A DNA stretch of 64,000 bases from Parus major. Lineage: Eukaryota; Chordata; Aves; Passeriformes; Paridae. The notes beneath the pieces are model-generated. The model made no database searches. It saw nothing but the letters and a program-made list of their open reading frames with translations, and was not told the origin of the DNA. Location of the stretch: positions 23,531,995 through 23,595,994 of the forward strand of contig NC_031776.1 of assembly GCF_001522545.3 (NCBI RefSeq), in the 5' to 3' direction. The position numbers were made by a program, and so were the translations under genes. This document shows, in pieces, positions 41,801 to 56,200 of the stretch; within the stretch, counting starts at the first letter, position 1; each line of letters starts with the position of its first letter.

Positions 41801-44800
41801 TGATTGCCGGCACTCCAGTGTTATCTTAATATATTGAGTTAGCCTTAAACATTTTTATTATGTGAATAGCACTAAGCAGTTTGTTTAGCATATAGGCCAG
41901 CTAATGGTAAGGAATGTTCGTGTTGTCATGCTTTCCATGATGATGGCGATGATATGTTTCCAAGATGCCAAAGCGCTCTGGGGGCAGTGATGCAGTTATG
42001 TGTACCCCAGTGAGCTGTGTCTGTTACTTTTTGACATACCTTTGTGAGAAAATCTGGTTCTGCATAAGAGAGGAGGACAAACAGTCAATTTGCAGCCAGT
42101 ATGTTCTGTTGCGAAATTGGCAGCACTAAAATATTTTGCCAGGTGTCGCTGTGGTGCCTGTCTGCAAGTTTCAGCTGCCGTGACCCTTCCTCAATTTAAA
42201 ATTTTTAAGTTTAAAAATTGTGAACAGATCTTAAGAAAGCATCATGACTTTGAAGAAAGATTTGCTTGATGTATTCTGCAAAGTAATTTTTCAGTTAGGT
42301 TGAGAAATGAGCTGTCAAGTGCTTTGGCTGCTGCCAAGGCAAAGACAAATACAGGAAATAGAGAAGTTCTTTAAAACTCGAATTAGGTGAGGAAAGAGAT
42401 CTTGTTGAGGGAAGTAGATGTTTTTCTGTTTGAGGCCAATTACAGTCTTATCTTTTTGGTGTACTTGAAATGGAGTGGGCCTATGAAGGGTTAGCTAATA
42501 GAGGCTCTTGATACTGCTTGGAAAGAAGAGGTTCATTCAAAGCAGGAAACTTGCATTTAAGTGTCTTGAAACTCTCTAAATATGCTTATCTCTCCCTGTC
42601 AACTGTAAAGGAAGTGGAAAGAGATTAGCTTTCGTAGACTATGGTTACTCTTTGTGAATATTGCTGTAAGTGTTAAGATATTTATCTCAAAAGCCTAATT
42701 TTGCTATAAACTCATATTGAACTGCTGCTTTGCATTTTTATGAGAACAGTCTTTAAAAACTTTGGTCTTACATTCTCAAACCTTCCAGCACATTGTAAGT
42801 TTTTCAAGTCAACATCATAGTTCATCAAGATGATAAATGTTACATAACTGTCAAATTACAGTTTATAGAGCAGGAGGAACTAAAGATTTCATCTGAATGA
42901 AATTTTGCTATTATCACTGAGCATGTTGGATCCTTCAGTTAATTCTGAAACCTGGTTCCCAAGGTAATTTGAGTGAGAGCTGCATTTAAGGTGCTAGTTC
43001 TAACAGCACTGGTTTTCAAGGTTTTATTCTTCCTGGAACTGGGAGGGCACCATCCATACATACTGTTTTTATATTCAGGTCTAGTCTATTTTATTGGTTT
43101 GGGGATTTTCATTACTTTTTTGTTTGTCTGTGTATTGAATTGCACTCTGGAAGGAGTACAGCTAGTAACCATTCTTTTAATAAAATAAACAAATACCAAA
43201 TCATGTCTGTAGCAGTATAGATGAGGTAAGTCTGCATGCTCCTGTGGGTTCAATGAGACATAAATTAACCTTTTTTTTTGCTTGCCAGGAAGGTTTTAAA
43301 ACTCTTCAGTGTAGGAAATAACAAGTCTGCTCATTGTAGAGATACCTGATATATCTGTACCAGCCACAAAGATTCTGATGCTTCAGCCATCCCACACTTT
43401 CTGTGTGCAGTCTGCACGGAGCACTGTGCCTGCAGGTTGCGTACAGAAGCAAGATGGCTTCTGCATACACTGCATTTTTATGCTCACAAGGATTTCTCTA
43501 TGCCTCTTTAATATGTATTGCACCTATGTTAGATAATTATACATTGTGATTTAATAATTCTTCTCAATTATTTCTTGCCAAGACTGTCCAATCTTGTGGC
43601 TGGAACTTTCTTTCCAGTTTCCTAAATGATTGTCTTTATGTCAAAATGCATTCAATGCAAAAACACATTACAGAGTAAATGCAATAAACCACAATATTTA
43701 CACTTATGTGAAATACAGCTTCTAATTTGGGTGGTGCCCTCCTGGTTGCAGGGAGTATAGAAGTTCAGAAAGCAGTCCTGTCATTTTAGTACCATAAATG
43801 CAGTTCCTCTCATATTTAAAGTGTTTAGTATTATTTTTGATTAATAATAAATGGAGAGTAACCACATGAACACATGATATGTATTTAAAACAACTTAATG
43901 GTATTTAAATACATTTTGTGGGACTGCAACTCTTTTCAGACATGATTCAGGTAATTACCTTAAGCCTTGAGTTGTCTGTCTCTTTGTGCCTGCTTGATCA
44001 TTGTTGGTCTCCAGGGACCTGCAGTGGGAATCATGTTCATTGGTGTTTTCTGCTAAGTAGGAATATGGATTTCTTTTATTTTAGTCCCATCAGCTGGGTT
44101 TCCTGTTAGTTAATTGAGGTTTTAAAGCAGATAACTAGAATATCACGTGATACTTAGCCAAATATGTTGAAAAAACCTAAGTAGGGTGATTCTGCAGTTA
44201 GCTCTGTTAACTAATCTGTAGTTATTTCAAGAAGACATGTTTTCCTTGGCAGTAATAATAAACCTTGAAATTGAGGCATTTGCTGTGTTTTGCATTTATT
44301 ACTATGATAGAAACCAAGCTAAGTATTGCAGTATTTTATTATCGATTGCTGTAATAAGAGTAATTGGCAACTTTTGTACCCTTTCCTTTCCCATTCTCAG
44401 TTATTTGCACAATATTCACAATCCACTAGAATCTTATTTTTTCCAAGTATTTACAAATATTTGCAAAAATGATCCAGAAAACAAAACCACTGCTTTTGTA
44501 AAGAGTCTTAGACTCTTAAAAATCCCTGGATCATGAATTTTAAATGTTTGATTTGAAGCATATTACATACTGTATTTTATCTTTGTTCTTGTTGGTTATG
44601 CAATTTCTATTCCAGTAACACCATGCTGTGGTTTGGACACAACTTCTTGAGTTTTTTCTCAAAACTATGACAAAAAATGAATGCTGGCTATTTCTTTTTG
44701 TTCTTTTATCACACTTGCTATTTCACTGCCTAAATGTAGTAAACACAACTGAGGGGTTTTTTACCCCTTAATATATTTTTATTAATAATTTTTAAAAAGT

Positions 44801-45194
44801 GTTAACCTTGAGTGTGTTTATTATTATTTTATGAAGCCCATCATGCTCATAGAGGTTGCTGGCTCATTATACTGTTTAAAGTTGTTTGGTCTCTGTACAA
44901 CAGGTTAAAATAGCTTGGGGTGCAGACTGGATTAATTAAAAGAGAGTGAGAAAAGTCAGGGCAAAATTTGATATCAACTAAGCTACATATAATCAGAACA
45001 AGACTTAAAATAATTTTTTTAATAAATCCAAGTAGTTTTTCAGGAAATATGACAGAAATATTTATTTTGTAAAAATGTATTTGATGTGCTTATGTTTTTC
45101 CTATCAAACAGTCATTTGAGTTGGTAGGAGGGTTTAGCTCAGCTGTTCAAGATAGAACTGTTGAGTGATGGTAACTGTGGAGAGCCATGTAGTA

Positions 45195-45533
45195 AGGTGC
45201 TGTGTGTAGCACGGTGGGAGTCGGCCTCTTCTCCCAGTCAAGTAGCAGTAGGACAAGAGGAAATGACCTCAGGCTGTTCCCCAGGGAGGATCAGGTTTGA
45301 TATCAAAAAGAATTTCTTCACCAAATGGGTTGTCAAGCCCTGGAATGTGTTGCCCAGGGAAGTGGGAAGAGTCACCATCCCTGGAAGTGTCCAAGAAATG
45401 GCTGGATGTGGCACTTAGTGCTCTGGTTTAGTTGATGTGGTGATGCTCCTGCTGGATTTGGTGGATTTCGGATGTGGTGGATTTGATGCTTTTGGAGTTC
45501 TTTTTAAACCTTACAGATTCTTTGATTCTATAC
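45195..45533 (+). mobile_element. CR1 LINE, truncated 3' fragment
   Basis: Matches the end of CR1 reverse transcriptase and its 3' region: translated stretches such as NFFTKWVVKPWNVLPREVG and the nucleotide motif for a ValThrIlePro block are typical of CR1. It ends in a decayed ATTCTATA-like terminus at about 45525-45533. It is 5'-truncated and diverged, so inactive. An 85-codon open frame at 45161-45418 is part of this relic, not a host gene. Confidence 0.88.
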
Positions 45534-48500
45534 GGTAGAAATAGAGGGGAATACTGTTACTGTCTGATGCTACTCGAGTCCAGGACAGGGCTCAAATCAT
45601 TCCTGAATTACTTCCCTGGTTGTGAGAGATACTTCTCTAGATTGTCTTCCTTGCTCTACGGTGTCAGCTGGCAGGGCTTGGTTGGTTCTGCTGTTTTGCC
45701 AGTCTGTCCTAGCACAGCACAGCTAGGTGGACACTCAGTGCAGTTAACCTCACAACTGGGGTGAATTAAGGGGGGAAGAAAATAGAAGCTTCAGAATAGA
45801 AGAGGGCACATGAGAGAGAAGGAACTGAGGAGAATATTACTGCTCTGTGGTCCATGCCCTTACTGGTGTGCTCCAAGAATTGCTCCTTGCTGGCTTTCAG
45901 ACCTGAAGATTCCTCAAGGTGTGCAAAGAAGGTTGGAATCAAGCAGATGTTTCCTAAGAAGAATTTATCCTTTCATTCCCTTGTAGTATATTTTAATTTT
46001 AAAAGATCCCATAGTACTGTGACAGGAATTATATTTATTTTATTTTATTTAATTCACCCAGTTAAACATAATTTTTAATGGTTCAAATTTGTCCCGAGTC
46101 CTATTTTTTGTTTTGTTTTCCAAATGTTACCTTAATTTAGCAGTCTATCATTGGCTTTTGATTTGGATTAGTTTAATCTTTTTCTCCCTTTTCTGCTTTC
46201 CCTGTGAATACTTTTTTTATGTATTATTACAATATGTTAAAGATCCAAGTTTTTCTAAAGCTGATCTCACATCTGATGTGTTAGTTAGGCTTTTTCTCAT
46301 TACCGTTCTTTAATTCTCTTTTTTTCTGTCATTCGTGATTTTGTGGCACTGCTGCTGCTTTCATACTCTTTGAAAAGGATGGCTTTTTATCCAGAGTTCA
46401 TTTGTGTGTATGTCCATATACAATCCTCTTCTTTATGTTCATTTCTATGGAGTTACCTTCTTTTAGGTATTTTCTAATGTCTTGTAACAATACTGACTTC
46501 TATGCGTGTCACACTATGTAGTGTCATTGTCATTTATGCCAGCAGTTGCTTTGAGTTATGAAAAATGCTACAGAAGTCTGGATTTAGGTATTGCTCTTCG
46601 TCTTGTTCACAGATACTGTGTTTATTTTTTTTTAAAATGAAAACCTTAACAAGCAGTGCTGCACATTATTTTGGTTAAAGGTTAAGTAGGTATATTTGAC
46701 TAGGTGATTACTTTAGATTTTGTCAGCCTTGCTTGCTGTGATTTATAAGAGGTTGGTTGTGTGAGACCAAGCAATTTGATTGTTTAAGAACAACATTTTT
46801 AGAGTAAAACCATTTTATCTGGCTCATTCTTCTTGCTATGAAGTAACATTTTATAGTCTTATTTTATATTCTGATTGTCCATTCTGCAGTCTGAAAAATC
46901 AGCTGTGAATGCTCACTCTTAATTTTTACTTGTCTCTTTTTGCTTCATCTATTATAGACGAGTGTCTCTGAATAGCAATGCAAGCAGATACTGTTTTCGT
47001 GTTGTCTTGGTTTAACTTGCTCTTGTCTAATACAGTGTAAGTCTAATTTAATCTTTACCTGTGATTGAAATAATTACAGTGCATCTTTCTTATTTTGAGT
47101 TCACATTATGTCATTTTGCTCTGGTGGAAGGGTTGAAAACCATTTTATCCTTGCACTCATTTTAGTGAAAATTTAGTGGAGGGAATTGATATCCTTGACA
47201 TTCTTGCCCCACTACTGCAACAGGTTTGGACTCTGAAAGTATAAAACTCCTTTCTATGTAGGTAAAGTATTCCTGTGTAAGCCTGAATTCCTTACTAAAT
47301 CAGGCTAAGCTAGATTGCTTGCTTCACTGTTTTTTTTTCTGTTCTTGATATAGTAGCTGAGAGGCACCGTGTTGTGGTTATTCTAGAGGTGTGTGAGAAT
47401 GGGCAGTTAGCTCAGGGTGTCTGAAACAGCTGCATCGTCTGCATGGCGTACTTGTCCTCAGGCTTTGTTTCATTTGCATTGACAAAGCCACTAAAGAAAG
47501 AAAATATCCAGGTGATTCTTGGAAATTTTTTTTAGCTTTCTCAGATTCTGAAAGACTTCCAGACTCTGGAAGGTGGCTGGTGGGAAGTGAATCATGAATA
47601 TAAATCAACGTCTCTCCTCCCTTATATCCAAAATGCTGTTGCTAGGATATTCTTCTTTGATGATGTGATAAGAGTGTAGCAAACACCTTTTTGAAATTCA
47701 CTCAGTCATCCCTTCTTTAATTACATTCAAATTCAGGCTGCTTGTGTCTCTCTGCAAGACCTTGACATAATTTTATTCTACCTTTGCATCTGCTCTTTGT
47801 GTTTGCAGCCTTTGCTTCTTCTGAGTCTTTCCCCAAGTTTCAATTTTTTGTTTTGCTTCGTTTTTTTTGGTCTTGGATTTTAATTTTCTCTTGTGTGTAT
47901 GCTATACTAATGCTACTTTGCAACCAGGGATTAGGGAATGTTTTTTTACCTTTCTACTGAATTAATATATTCTTGTTTGAAAAATGTTGGTTTTTGTTAT
48001 CTTATTTTTACTCACTCCCTACAACCACCCTGTTGTTATAACCCATAGTGAAAATGATCAGTTAAAAACAGAAATATTTTTTTCATTTTACAAGGTGAAT
48101 TCATAAAGGTCTTAACATTTGGTCTGAGTCAAGTTTTTAATTGAAATTTTAATGTTGTTAGCTCATTTTTAAAGTAGCATTAAATGCTAACACAAAGGTT
48201 GTTAAAGCGACTGATAATACTTCATATTTGAACAGAAATTTTGGTTAAAAGGGGAGATGAAGAAACATAAGCTATTCAGAGAAATTTAATTTTCTAAAGT
48301 TTTTTTTCTTTTGAGGAATAAGAAGGAATTGGAGGGGAAAATAAATGGATGCTCACTTATTAGCTTATGTTCTAGTGAGACATGTCACAGATTAATGCTA
48401 AAGAATGAGTTGTAGCTGGAGGAACTTGGAGGAGATGTTTTTTTTCTTCAGCCCTATGTGAGCCCTTAAGCTCAAATATCTTCAGCTTCCAAGTTTGGGT

Positions 48501-50133
48501 TTTTTTCATCTAGGTTGAGGAAGAACATCTGGGGTGTTTTTGTTTGGAGATAAAAGTTGGTTTTGTTTTCTTCAGATGTGGTAGAAGATTTAAAATGCCT
48601 CACAGAACTATTGTATTTCTTTAAAAATGCTTACGAAGAAATATTACAAAAGTACTTTATCCAAAGTCATGAAATACCTTGTCATGTTTAATGTATTAAG
48701 ACAGCTAATTAAAACAGACATTTTATGAAAATGACATTAGCTCTCATTTTAAGACAGTTGGTCAAATACAGAATTAAAAAGATGTTTTATAAGCACTTTA
48801 GTGAATAATTTTTTGGAAGATCATCCAAGACAACTGCTGATACAAAAAACATAGCATAGGGAATCATTTAATGTATGTTCTGCTTTTTTGGACTCTCAGG
48901 GATGTAAAAGATGCAAAGAATCGCTCATGGGGAAGAAACATTAGTTTTGATATTTAAGGCCATAAAGGTAATCCCAGTTCAATAAGTAAATCAGATCTCC
49001 TGGCATCTTGTGTGAGAGCAATGTTCAAAGATACAGTCCTTATTTGCTGATTGGGAGTGGCAAACATCGCACAATTTTCCTCTGAGGATTAATACAAATC
49101 CCCTGCTTTTTTGTCTTCATGGGTTTCGTTTTCTTTTACAGAGCAGCAGAACCTTTTTTTGTTTGTTTGTTTTTTTGTATGTTTTGGGTGAGGTTTTTTT
49201 GAAACTGATTTTTCTGTCTATTGCTGTGGTGGCATAAGGAGGCTGAAGACCCCATTAGTAGTAAAAGTTGGGGTTGTGCCATGAGGCTGTGGGCAGCCCA
49301 GGCCAGGTTTACTTTTCAGACTCTTACAGGTTTTAATGCTTTACAAAGCATTAAATGGGAGTTTTTTTCCCCCATCATTTGTAGGATATTTCAGGTACTG
49401 TTGTGAGACTGTCCATAGACTTGGGAGTATGTAACTCAGAATACATGTCAATTGCATTTTCATCTTTCTTTTAGTTCTCATGTGCTTTTTTGTGTGTTCT
49501 TTAGCTGAACTGGTTTCTGATTACATAGTGGGAGCTCTGGGTCTTCCCTAGAAACTGAAGCTCTTCTTGGTTATTATGGAGCTTGTAATAGTTGGTGGTA
49601 GGTGACTCATCTGATATATAGGTAAAAGGCAGAAATTTTCTAGTTTATGTAATCAGTAGGTATTGCTGGCTCTTGATTTGTGCTGTGAGTTTCATATGTA
49701 TTTATAGATATGAACTACATGTATGTGGTTCTGAACACAGAACTTTGAACACCAGCTACAGGGACCTGTAGAAAAAGAACTGGATCTTAATAATCTGGAG
49801 TTGTGGGTAGCCCATGTAGTAAAGTGTTACTGTTAAGCTACTAATCATCATTTAGGGGTATAGGTAGAGATTAAAATCAGCTTTAGTCTAGAATATTTAG
49901 TTCAGGCTTGATATCTTCAGAAATTATATGTGCTACTCAGAGATGGTGAGGCTTTGGGGGAAATATCTGTTTTCTCCACACATCATATGTGTGTCTTATG
50001 CAAGCTTATTTGTGGTTTATATGTGTGTTTGCTATGTAGAATCTTAGAAAAACTGCCCGTAAACAGTAAGTTGACTGTTTTACATGGATTTGACAACTTT
50101 AGTAATTGTAAGGTTTTTTGTTTTGTATTTTAG

Positions 50134-50203
50134 GAAATAAAATAATGCTAATGAAGCAACCATTTCCCTGAAGTTTGAGTTTTCAGACTCACTGCTATAA
50201 TGG
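50134..50203 (+). CDS. MAP3K2: MAP3K2 start-codon exon (5' UTR plus ATG G)
   Basis: After a T-rich tract and ttttag acceptor, 66 bases of leader precede ATGG at 50200-50203, which is followed by a perfect gtaagt donor. The codon context is good (ATA before ATG, G after). Only Met1 and one base of Asp2 are coded here, which matches the [12 protein letters not shown] start when joined to the next exon. Confidence 0.9.
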
Positions 50204-53200
50204 GTAAGTATTCTGTATAACTTACATTAAACTTTACTACAATTCCTGGGAAACGTGCTTTGGCTATTTAACACAGTGTAACATCTATATGTGAAAGGCA
50301 GTGTTCAGCAGCTTCACTAGTATTGAAAATATTCCTTTTGGTTTTTTTGGGGGGTTGTTTGTTTACCTTCCATATAACAGTACTTTTCCCTCATTACATG
50401 ATAACTTAGAGATTCAAGTTCAGGAAATTGAGATTCATGGTATTAGAGTACTAAGCAATACTTACTGTGCACTAAGTGGTGTAATGAATGTTAGAAAGAA
50501 TCAAACCACAAAAATCTACATGTAAGAGTTTTATCTTATTGCCTTACTACAGTGCAAAGCCACTTCTGTGCAGATGGTCAGACTTGTTCTAGTTTTGTGG
50601 CACATTTTAAATTGTATGTCAGTTTTTCAAGTTGTATGTTTTTAGTGAGTTAACCATGTTGCTATTGTAATAATTTCTTGGTGCTCCCTCTCCAGAAAAA
50701 TCCCAGCAAACCAACCCGCCATACCACACACATTTTTGTATTGCTTTTGTTTATCTTTTAATGTTTTGTCCGTTTTTTCTAACCTTATGCTTAATAATCA
50801 ATTTTCTAACTTCATGGTTAATAATCAAGTTGCTCAATCTAGGAATACAGCACTCTTCCAATTTCTGATACTCTCCCACATTTTGTGTGGGAGGTGATTG
50901 TTGAGCCATATTGGATATTTAGTAGCTTTAGAAGCTTTGTCATAGTACTTTGGTTTCTTTGTATAAAATACACCATCTAGTAACCGCTGTAAACTCCAAC
51001 CAACTCCTAAAGCATTATATTATTTTTTACATTGCTGAGCACTAGAATAGGCCATAACACAATAAAATAGTTCAACTGTTTTAAGTATGGCAAAGTTTGC
51101 CATGTATGAAATGAAAAACTGACCTGCAAGAACGCCTTCAGTTCTGCTATTAAATATTGCTGGTAAAACTTTATTTTATAGATTTGCCTATCTTAGTAGA
51201 GTTATGAATAATGACAGCAAGAGTGATGATCAAAGTTACTAACTTTTCAGACCAGATTTCTGTTCTGTAAGGAATCTGTTAAATTAGAACACTGAAATCC
51301 CAAGATTTCCTTATATGATAAATATGTTTGGTTATATTTTAGTAGAATGTGAAGGAATTCTTACTGTTGCTGAATACATGAGGTGCTTGCTTGCTCCTTT
51401 TAATGCTGAGTTTTTCTCAGGTCCATGTTTGAGAAATATGGTTCTTTATAAATCACAGCATTTACCTATGAATTCTTCAACAAGCATATCCATTGTGAAG
51501 GAGCATGAGGGCACACAGTCAACACATCTGGAGATCAATTTTGTTACCCAGTGTTCTAGATATATGCTGAGTGTAGTACTATGGCTGTGGCAAGGAATTA
51601 ATATAAAATATTAGAAATAAATTACTCTTAGTGATGGATGTACAAGCTTTTGAGCTCCTAAGTGCTTTTCTGTGTAAAGGAACATCCCAGTTCTAGGTCA
51701 AATCTTCTCTATCAGGACATCACAGCTGCAGCAGATTGTCAGGATTTAGGATTTTTTGTAACTGAAACCTAAGTTATATAGCATTCCTACCCCCAAATTG
51801 TCCCTTGGGTTCACTGCTTCTGATTCTTCTTGTGAATTCTTCCTTTAAGCCCTAAAATCCTCTGTATTTTCAGTCCTGGAAAAGTTCTGTGATGTTTTAT
51901 ATTTGGTTTGTTTATTGTTTTTTTGTTGTGGTGGGGTTTTTGTTTTGGATTTTTATTATGCTCTGTGGACTATCAGCAGATGCTCAGGCAGTTGAAGTGT
52001 TCGTGTGGGAGTTTGTGTATGCCTCTCATGGGCATAATCATACCTGTTCAGGACAGATGAGAAATAGCTCAGAAGAATTTGCATTTTTTTTTGGAAAGAG
52101 GCAGGAAGTATCATCTCTAGTCAACATCTCATCTATGCGTATTGTTTGAATCGAAGTAGACAAAGCTTTGCCCTGCATCTCCTTTCTCTTATTAATACAG
52201 CCTGCAGTTGTGTAAAGTTTAATCTCTGTTATGACTTCAATTTTTAAAAATCTGTTACTGAATTTGGATTACTGATTAAGCTGTTTATTTCCTTAAGCAC
52301 TGCTAGCGATAAATACAAATGTTTACAATGTGGCAATGATTTTTTTTTCTTTTCAATTTGGCAATTATGTATTGAAGTGTAATGCAGACTCTTAGATTAA
52401 TGCCTATATAATTGTAAAATGAGACAGAAATGCAATTCAGAAGTAACACTTGTCTGGTCTTTTTCTCTGAGCAGATGAGCAGCAAGCTTTGAATTCAATC
52501 ATGCAGGATTTGGCTGTGCTTCATAAGGCCAGTCGTCCTGTATTGCCCCAGCAAGAAACAGGAAAACCAAAGTCATCTTCACCTAAAAAACAGGTAATCT
52601 TCAATATCCTCACTAATGTACTGAACATGGAATATCCTGCTGTGACTTCTGTAATTATTTTTCTTGCCAGACCAGTGAGCATACCAGAATGAGCTATTAG
52701 TCTCCCACGTGTGCTGCCATTTTCTTTGTTCATATTCTTATACTAGCAGCAAAATGAAATGGTGTCATTTCAGAACAGATCATAGTGTATGCTTAAATAA
52801 ATAAATTGAAGATTATAGAGGTATTTACACCATATGTAAAGTGCTTTTATATTTGTTATTGTTATTATATTGAAACTACACTATTTTAAAATACCAAGGA
52901 ATAATTTTATAGGTTTAGTAGATTACCCAGTTGTCACCTGTATCATACTAAAGAATGTCAGTACAGCAGCAGTAATATGCTTAAACTCTTTCACTGCATC
53001 CTTGGCCTCAATTTCTTGTTCATGTGCTGGAAATAAGAGTTCTTTACACTGCATATTTTTTTTTCTGTAGATACTGAACCCAAATAGAAAAGTAGTAAAT
53101 ACTTAGTTGACAGGTTTGAGCTACTATATGGAGAGATTAGGAGAGGGTGTAGACTTCTTCCCAAATTGAGTTAACTGTGTGTTTATTGGATTTGATCCTT

Positions 53201-56200
53201 AATTTCCAGTTCAATAAACTTCAGTTTGTGCTTATTTTAACCTTTTAAAAATCAAAATATTTGGGTATATTTGGCTCTTAAATTGTCAAAACCGAATGTC
53301 TACGTAATTTTGTGCTTTAAAAGTCGTGCGAGTTCAGTGTGTAAACACAGTGGTGCTTTGCTACTGTCATGAAACTCACTTCTAAGCTGTGCCTTTAGAC
53401 ACTGTGCTAACATGCACATATAATCTAAAATTATTTAAGTATGTTTAGAAAGTTAAAAAAAATATTATCACTGTTTCAATGTGTGGATTTGAAAGTCATC
53501 TTTTGAAAGTCAGTTCTTTTGGAAGATGAAACACTGTTACTTGGATAAACTTTGTGGTTGAATGCATTATTGTTTTTCCTGCAATAGTTGCTAATACAAT
53601 TGGATTCTTAAATTAAGATTTTGCAAAGTAATATTATTTTCATGTAACTACAAATTTATACAGAGATGGTTATTGAGAAATGTACTGCATGACTGCTGGC
53701 TTAACTACATGTGTGGGTTTCTATGGTAATGCTTATGAAACAAGATATGTTTCTTAGACCTGGAACATTCAGCTGCAACGTGTACTTACAAACACGTTAT
53801 TGGTAGCTAAATCTATCTGCCTATTCGGGATAGAGAATTCTTTGGTAACCAATTCCACATTAAATTTGAAGTCATAAATCTGTTACAGTATTAATGTGTA
53901 TTGATAAAAAATATCTTTATTTACAGAAGCATTCATTGTACTTCAGAATAAGTTTTTGTATTTTGTATTTTAACACTTGTTTTTTAACTCTTTAAGCCTC
54001 TATCATGTACCTCAGCAGATAGCTCATCAAAATACTTGATATATTGGAAAGGACAGAAAATTAATATGGAACTTCATTCTAGTGTAGGAGTATTGAATGG
54101 GAGTTAATTGGCTTCATCAAAAGAGGTAATAAACTAATAGTGGTTCCTTTATCTCTTTTCTTACAGAATGATGTTAGAGTCAAATTTGAACATCGAGGTG
54201 AAAAAAGGTAAGGAGACAGTCTAGTTTCTTTGTTTATAGAATTTTGTTGTGCTCTTGTTGTAAAGTTTCAAATTAATGGTTTGCAGTGCTTCGGATCTCT
54301 AAGTTTTTTTTTTATTTGAGCTTAAATTTAGTTTTTATATGAACACAATTTAAAGAGAATTAACTATTAACATGGGTTCTAAGTATGCATAAACACCTAA
54401 ATGTCATACTGTAACTACATCCAATGTAGTATCCTTCATTTGGTTACCCTTTATATAGATATTTGTAGCTATGAATAATTACTTACTTTTTAAAATAAAT
54501 CTCAAGTTTGAATAGACCAGAAAATAAGTTTTTGTCCTTCATTGTGTGTGTAATAAATGTGTGATAATTTATTGTTACTGTAATACCCAGCGGAAGAGGT
54601 TGGATTGTACTTCAGGGGTGCCAGTCTGACAACTGTAAGAGGAAAATGTATTAGATTGTTTTCATTTAATCAGTTACTTTTATTTATATTTTGTTTATGA
54701 GAGGTGGATGATGCAGGTCATCCTATTTCACTTTCACAGTGGACTAAGTTAACCACTTCAATATTATGACAAGCATAAAGTGTGTGGAAACTTACCTTTC
54801 CCGAGTTTTTATGCTCATGGTCCTAGCTCTGTTATGAACTGTCCCAAGTGACTTCAGCCTGCTTGCCCAGGGGTACTGGGCAGCCTAGGCTCATTGCTCA
54901 ATGTAATACTTGTGTTTGCCTGAGCATGTAGCTCTAATAATCAAGTAAAGAAATCATGCAGGAAAAAAAAAAGTTATGCAATGGCTTTCTCACTAGTTTT
55001 TAAAAAGGGAAGTGAAAACGAGAAGTGATTTCAGACTTGCTTTCAGTGGTGAATGTGGCACTTTGTTCCAAGGAGCGTGTAGTTGATGGGTAGAGTTGCA
55101 GGCTTGCTGCCCAAATTGTTAACTACAGCGAGAATTGGTGTTTGTTGGTTTTTGGCGGGGGGTTGGTTTGTTTGGTTTTCTAGGGTGTTTTTTAAAAGAC
55201 TTTATTTTTTTAAAGTAATTTTTAACTGGAAGTGGCCTTCCTAGCCTCATGTCAGTGAAAAAAAATTGTCCCCCAAACCACTATACTACTAACTGAACTA
55301 CTGATGAAAGGGACAAATACCTTTTGCTAACTTTTCTACATCAGAGAATTTGAGTGCTCTTTCTTTTTTCAATGTGAATTGAATGTACAGTAATAGCTTT
55401 GTCACTAATAAAAGCTCTTTTTTGTTTCATGGTGTTGTAGCTCAAAAGATAAAATGGTTTTCTATAGCAAAAGGTTAGTTATAGGCAGTTTGGGCTAACT
55501 GGTTTGATGGGACATTGAGTTAAAAGAAAATTTAAGTTGTTGACCTACAACTGCACCATTCTTACAGGAATACACTTGAAGCACAGTTAGTGATGGACTG
55601 GGCAGTTTGAGTGTGTAGTTCATTATGGTAAAGATGGTGTCATTTAGTTACCTTCCTCAGGTAAGATAGTCTTTTGGATTTCCAAAAAATGGGGACTACA
55701 GGAGTAATTCCTTTCTAATGCTTATGCTTGTCAGGCTATGGTACTCTGTTGTCTTAGTTTTCTGAAGTGGAAAATGTAGACTTTCTAAGAATTTCCCTCT
55801 GAAATGGAGGCTTAAGGATTAAGCGTGTTAAATAGTTACAATGAAATCTAATTCTGTATCTGATTATCCCTTTTAGATTTTTCACTACTTTCTTTTTTGA
55901 AAGTCTCAGAATATGGAGGACAGGGAATAAAGAATAGCCTCTTAACAGTATTTTTAGTAATAAATTTAGTTCTGAGATAGTTCTTAAGTAATGAGTTGTC
56001 AGATTTTCATAAGTAACGGACAAAAATTCTTTATAACTTAAATTGTGTTTCAGGATCCTGCAATTACCAAGGCCTGTTAAACTTGAAGATCTTGCAGCTA
56101 AAGCTAAAGTTGCTTTTGGACAGACTATGGATTTACATTACAGCAATAATGAGGTAATACTCTGTGTCCTCTAAATTCTTGCCTTGGACATGGATCGTTT

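Larger units (their letters stand above)
32471..50133 (+). other. MAP3K2: Long MAP3K2 leader intron(s)
   Basis: About 17.7 kb between the CpG island and the start-codon exon. No coding exon found. It holds one CR1 fragment (45195-45533), a short TA repeat near 38574-38588 and many T-rich tracts. Additional untranslated exons may exist but cannot be identified from sequence alone. Confidence 0.65.

Noticed and set aside
45161..45418. 85-codon open frame
   Set aside because: It is part of the degenerate CR1 element, not a host gene.
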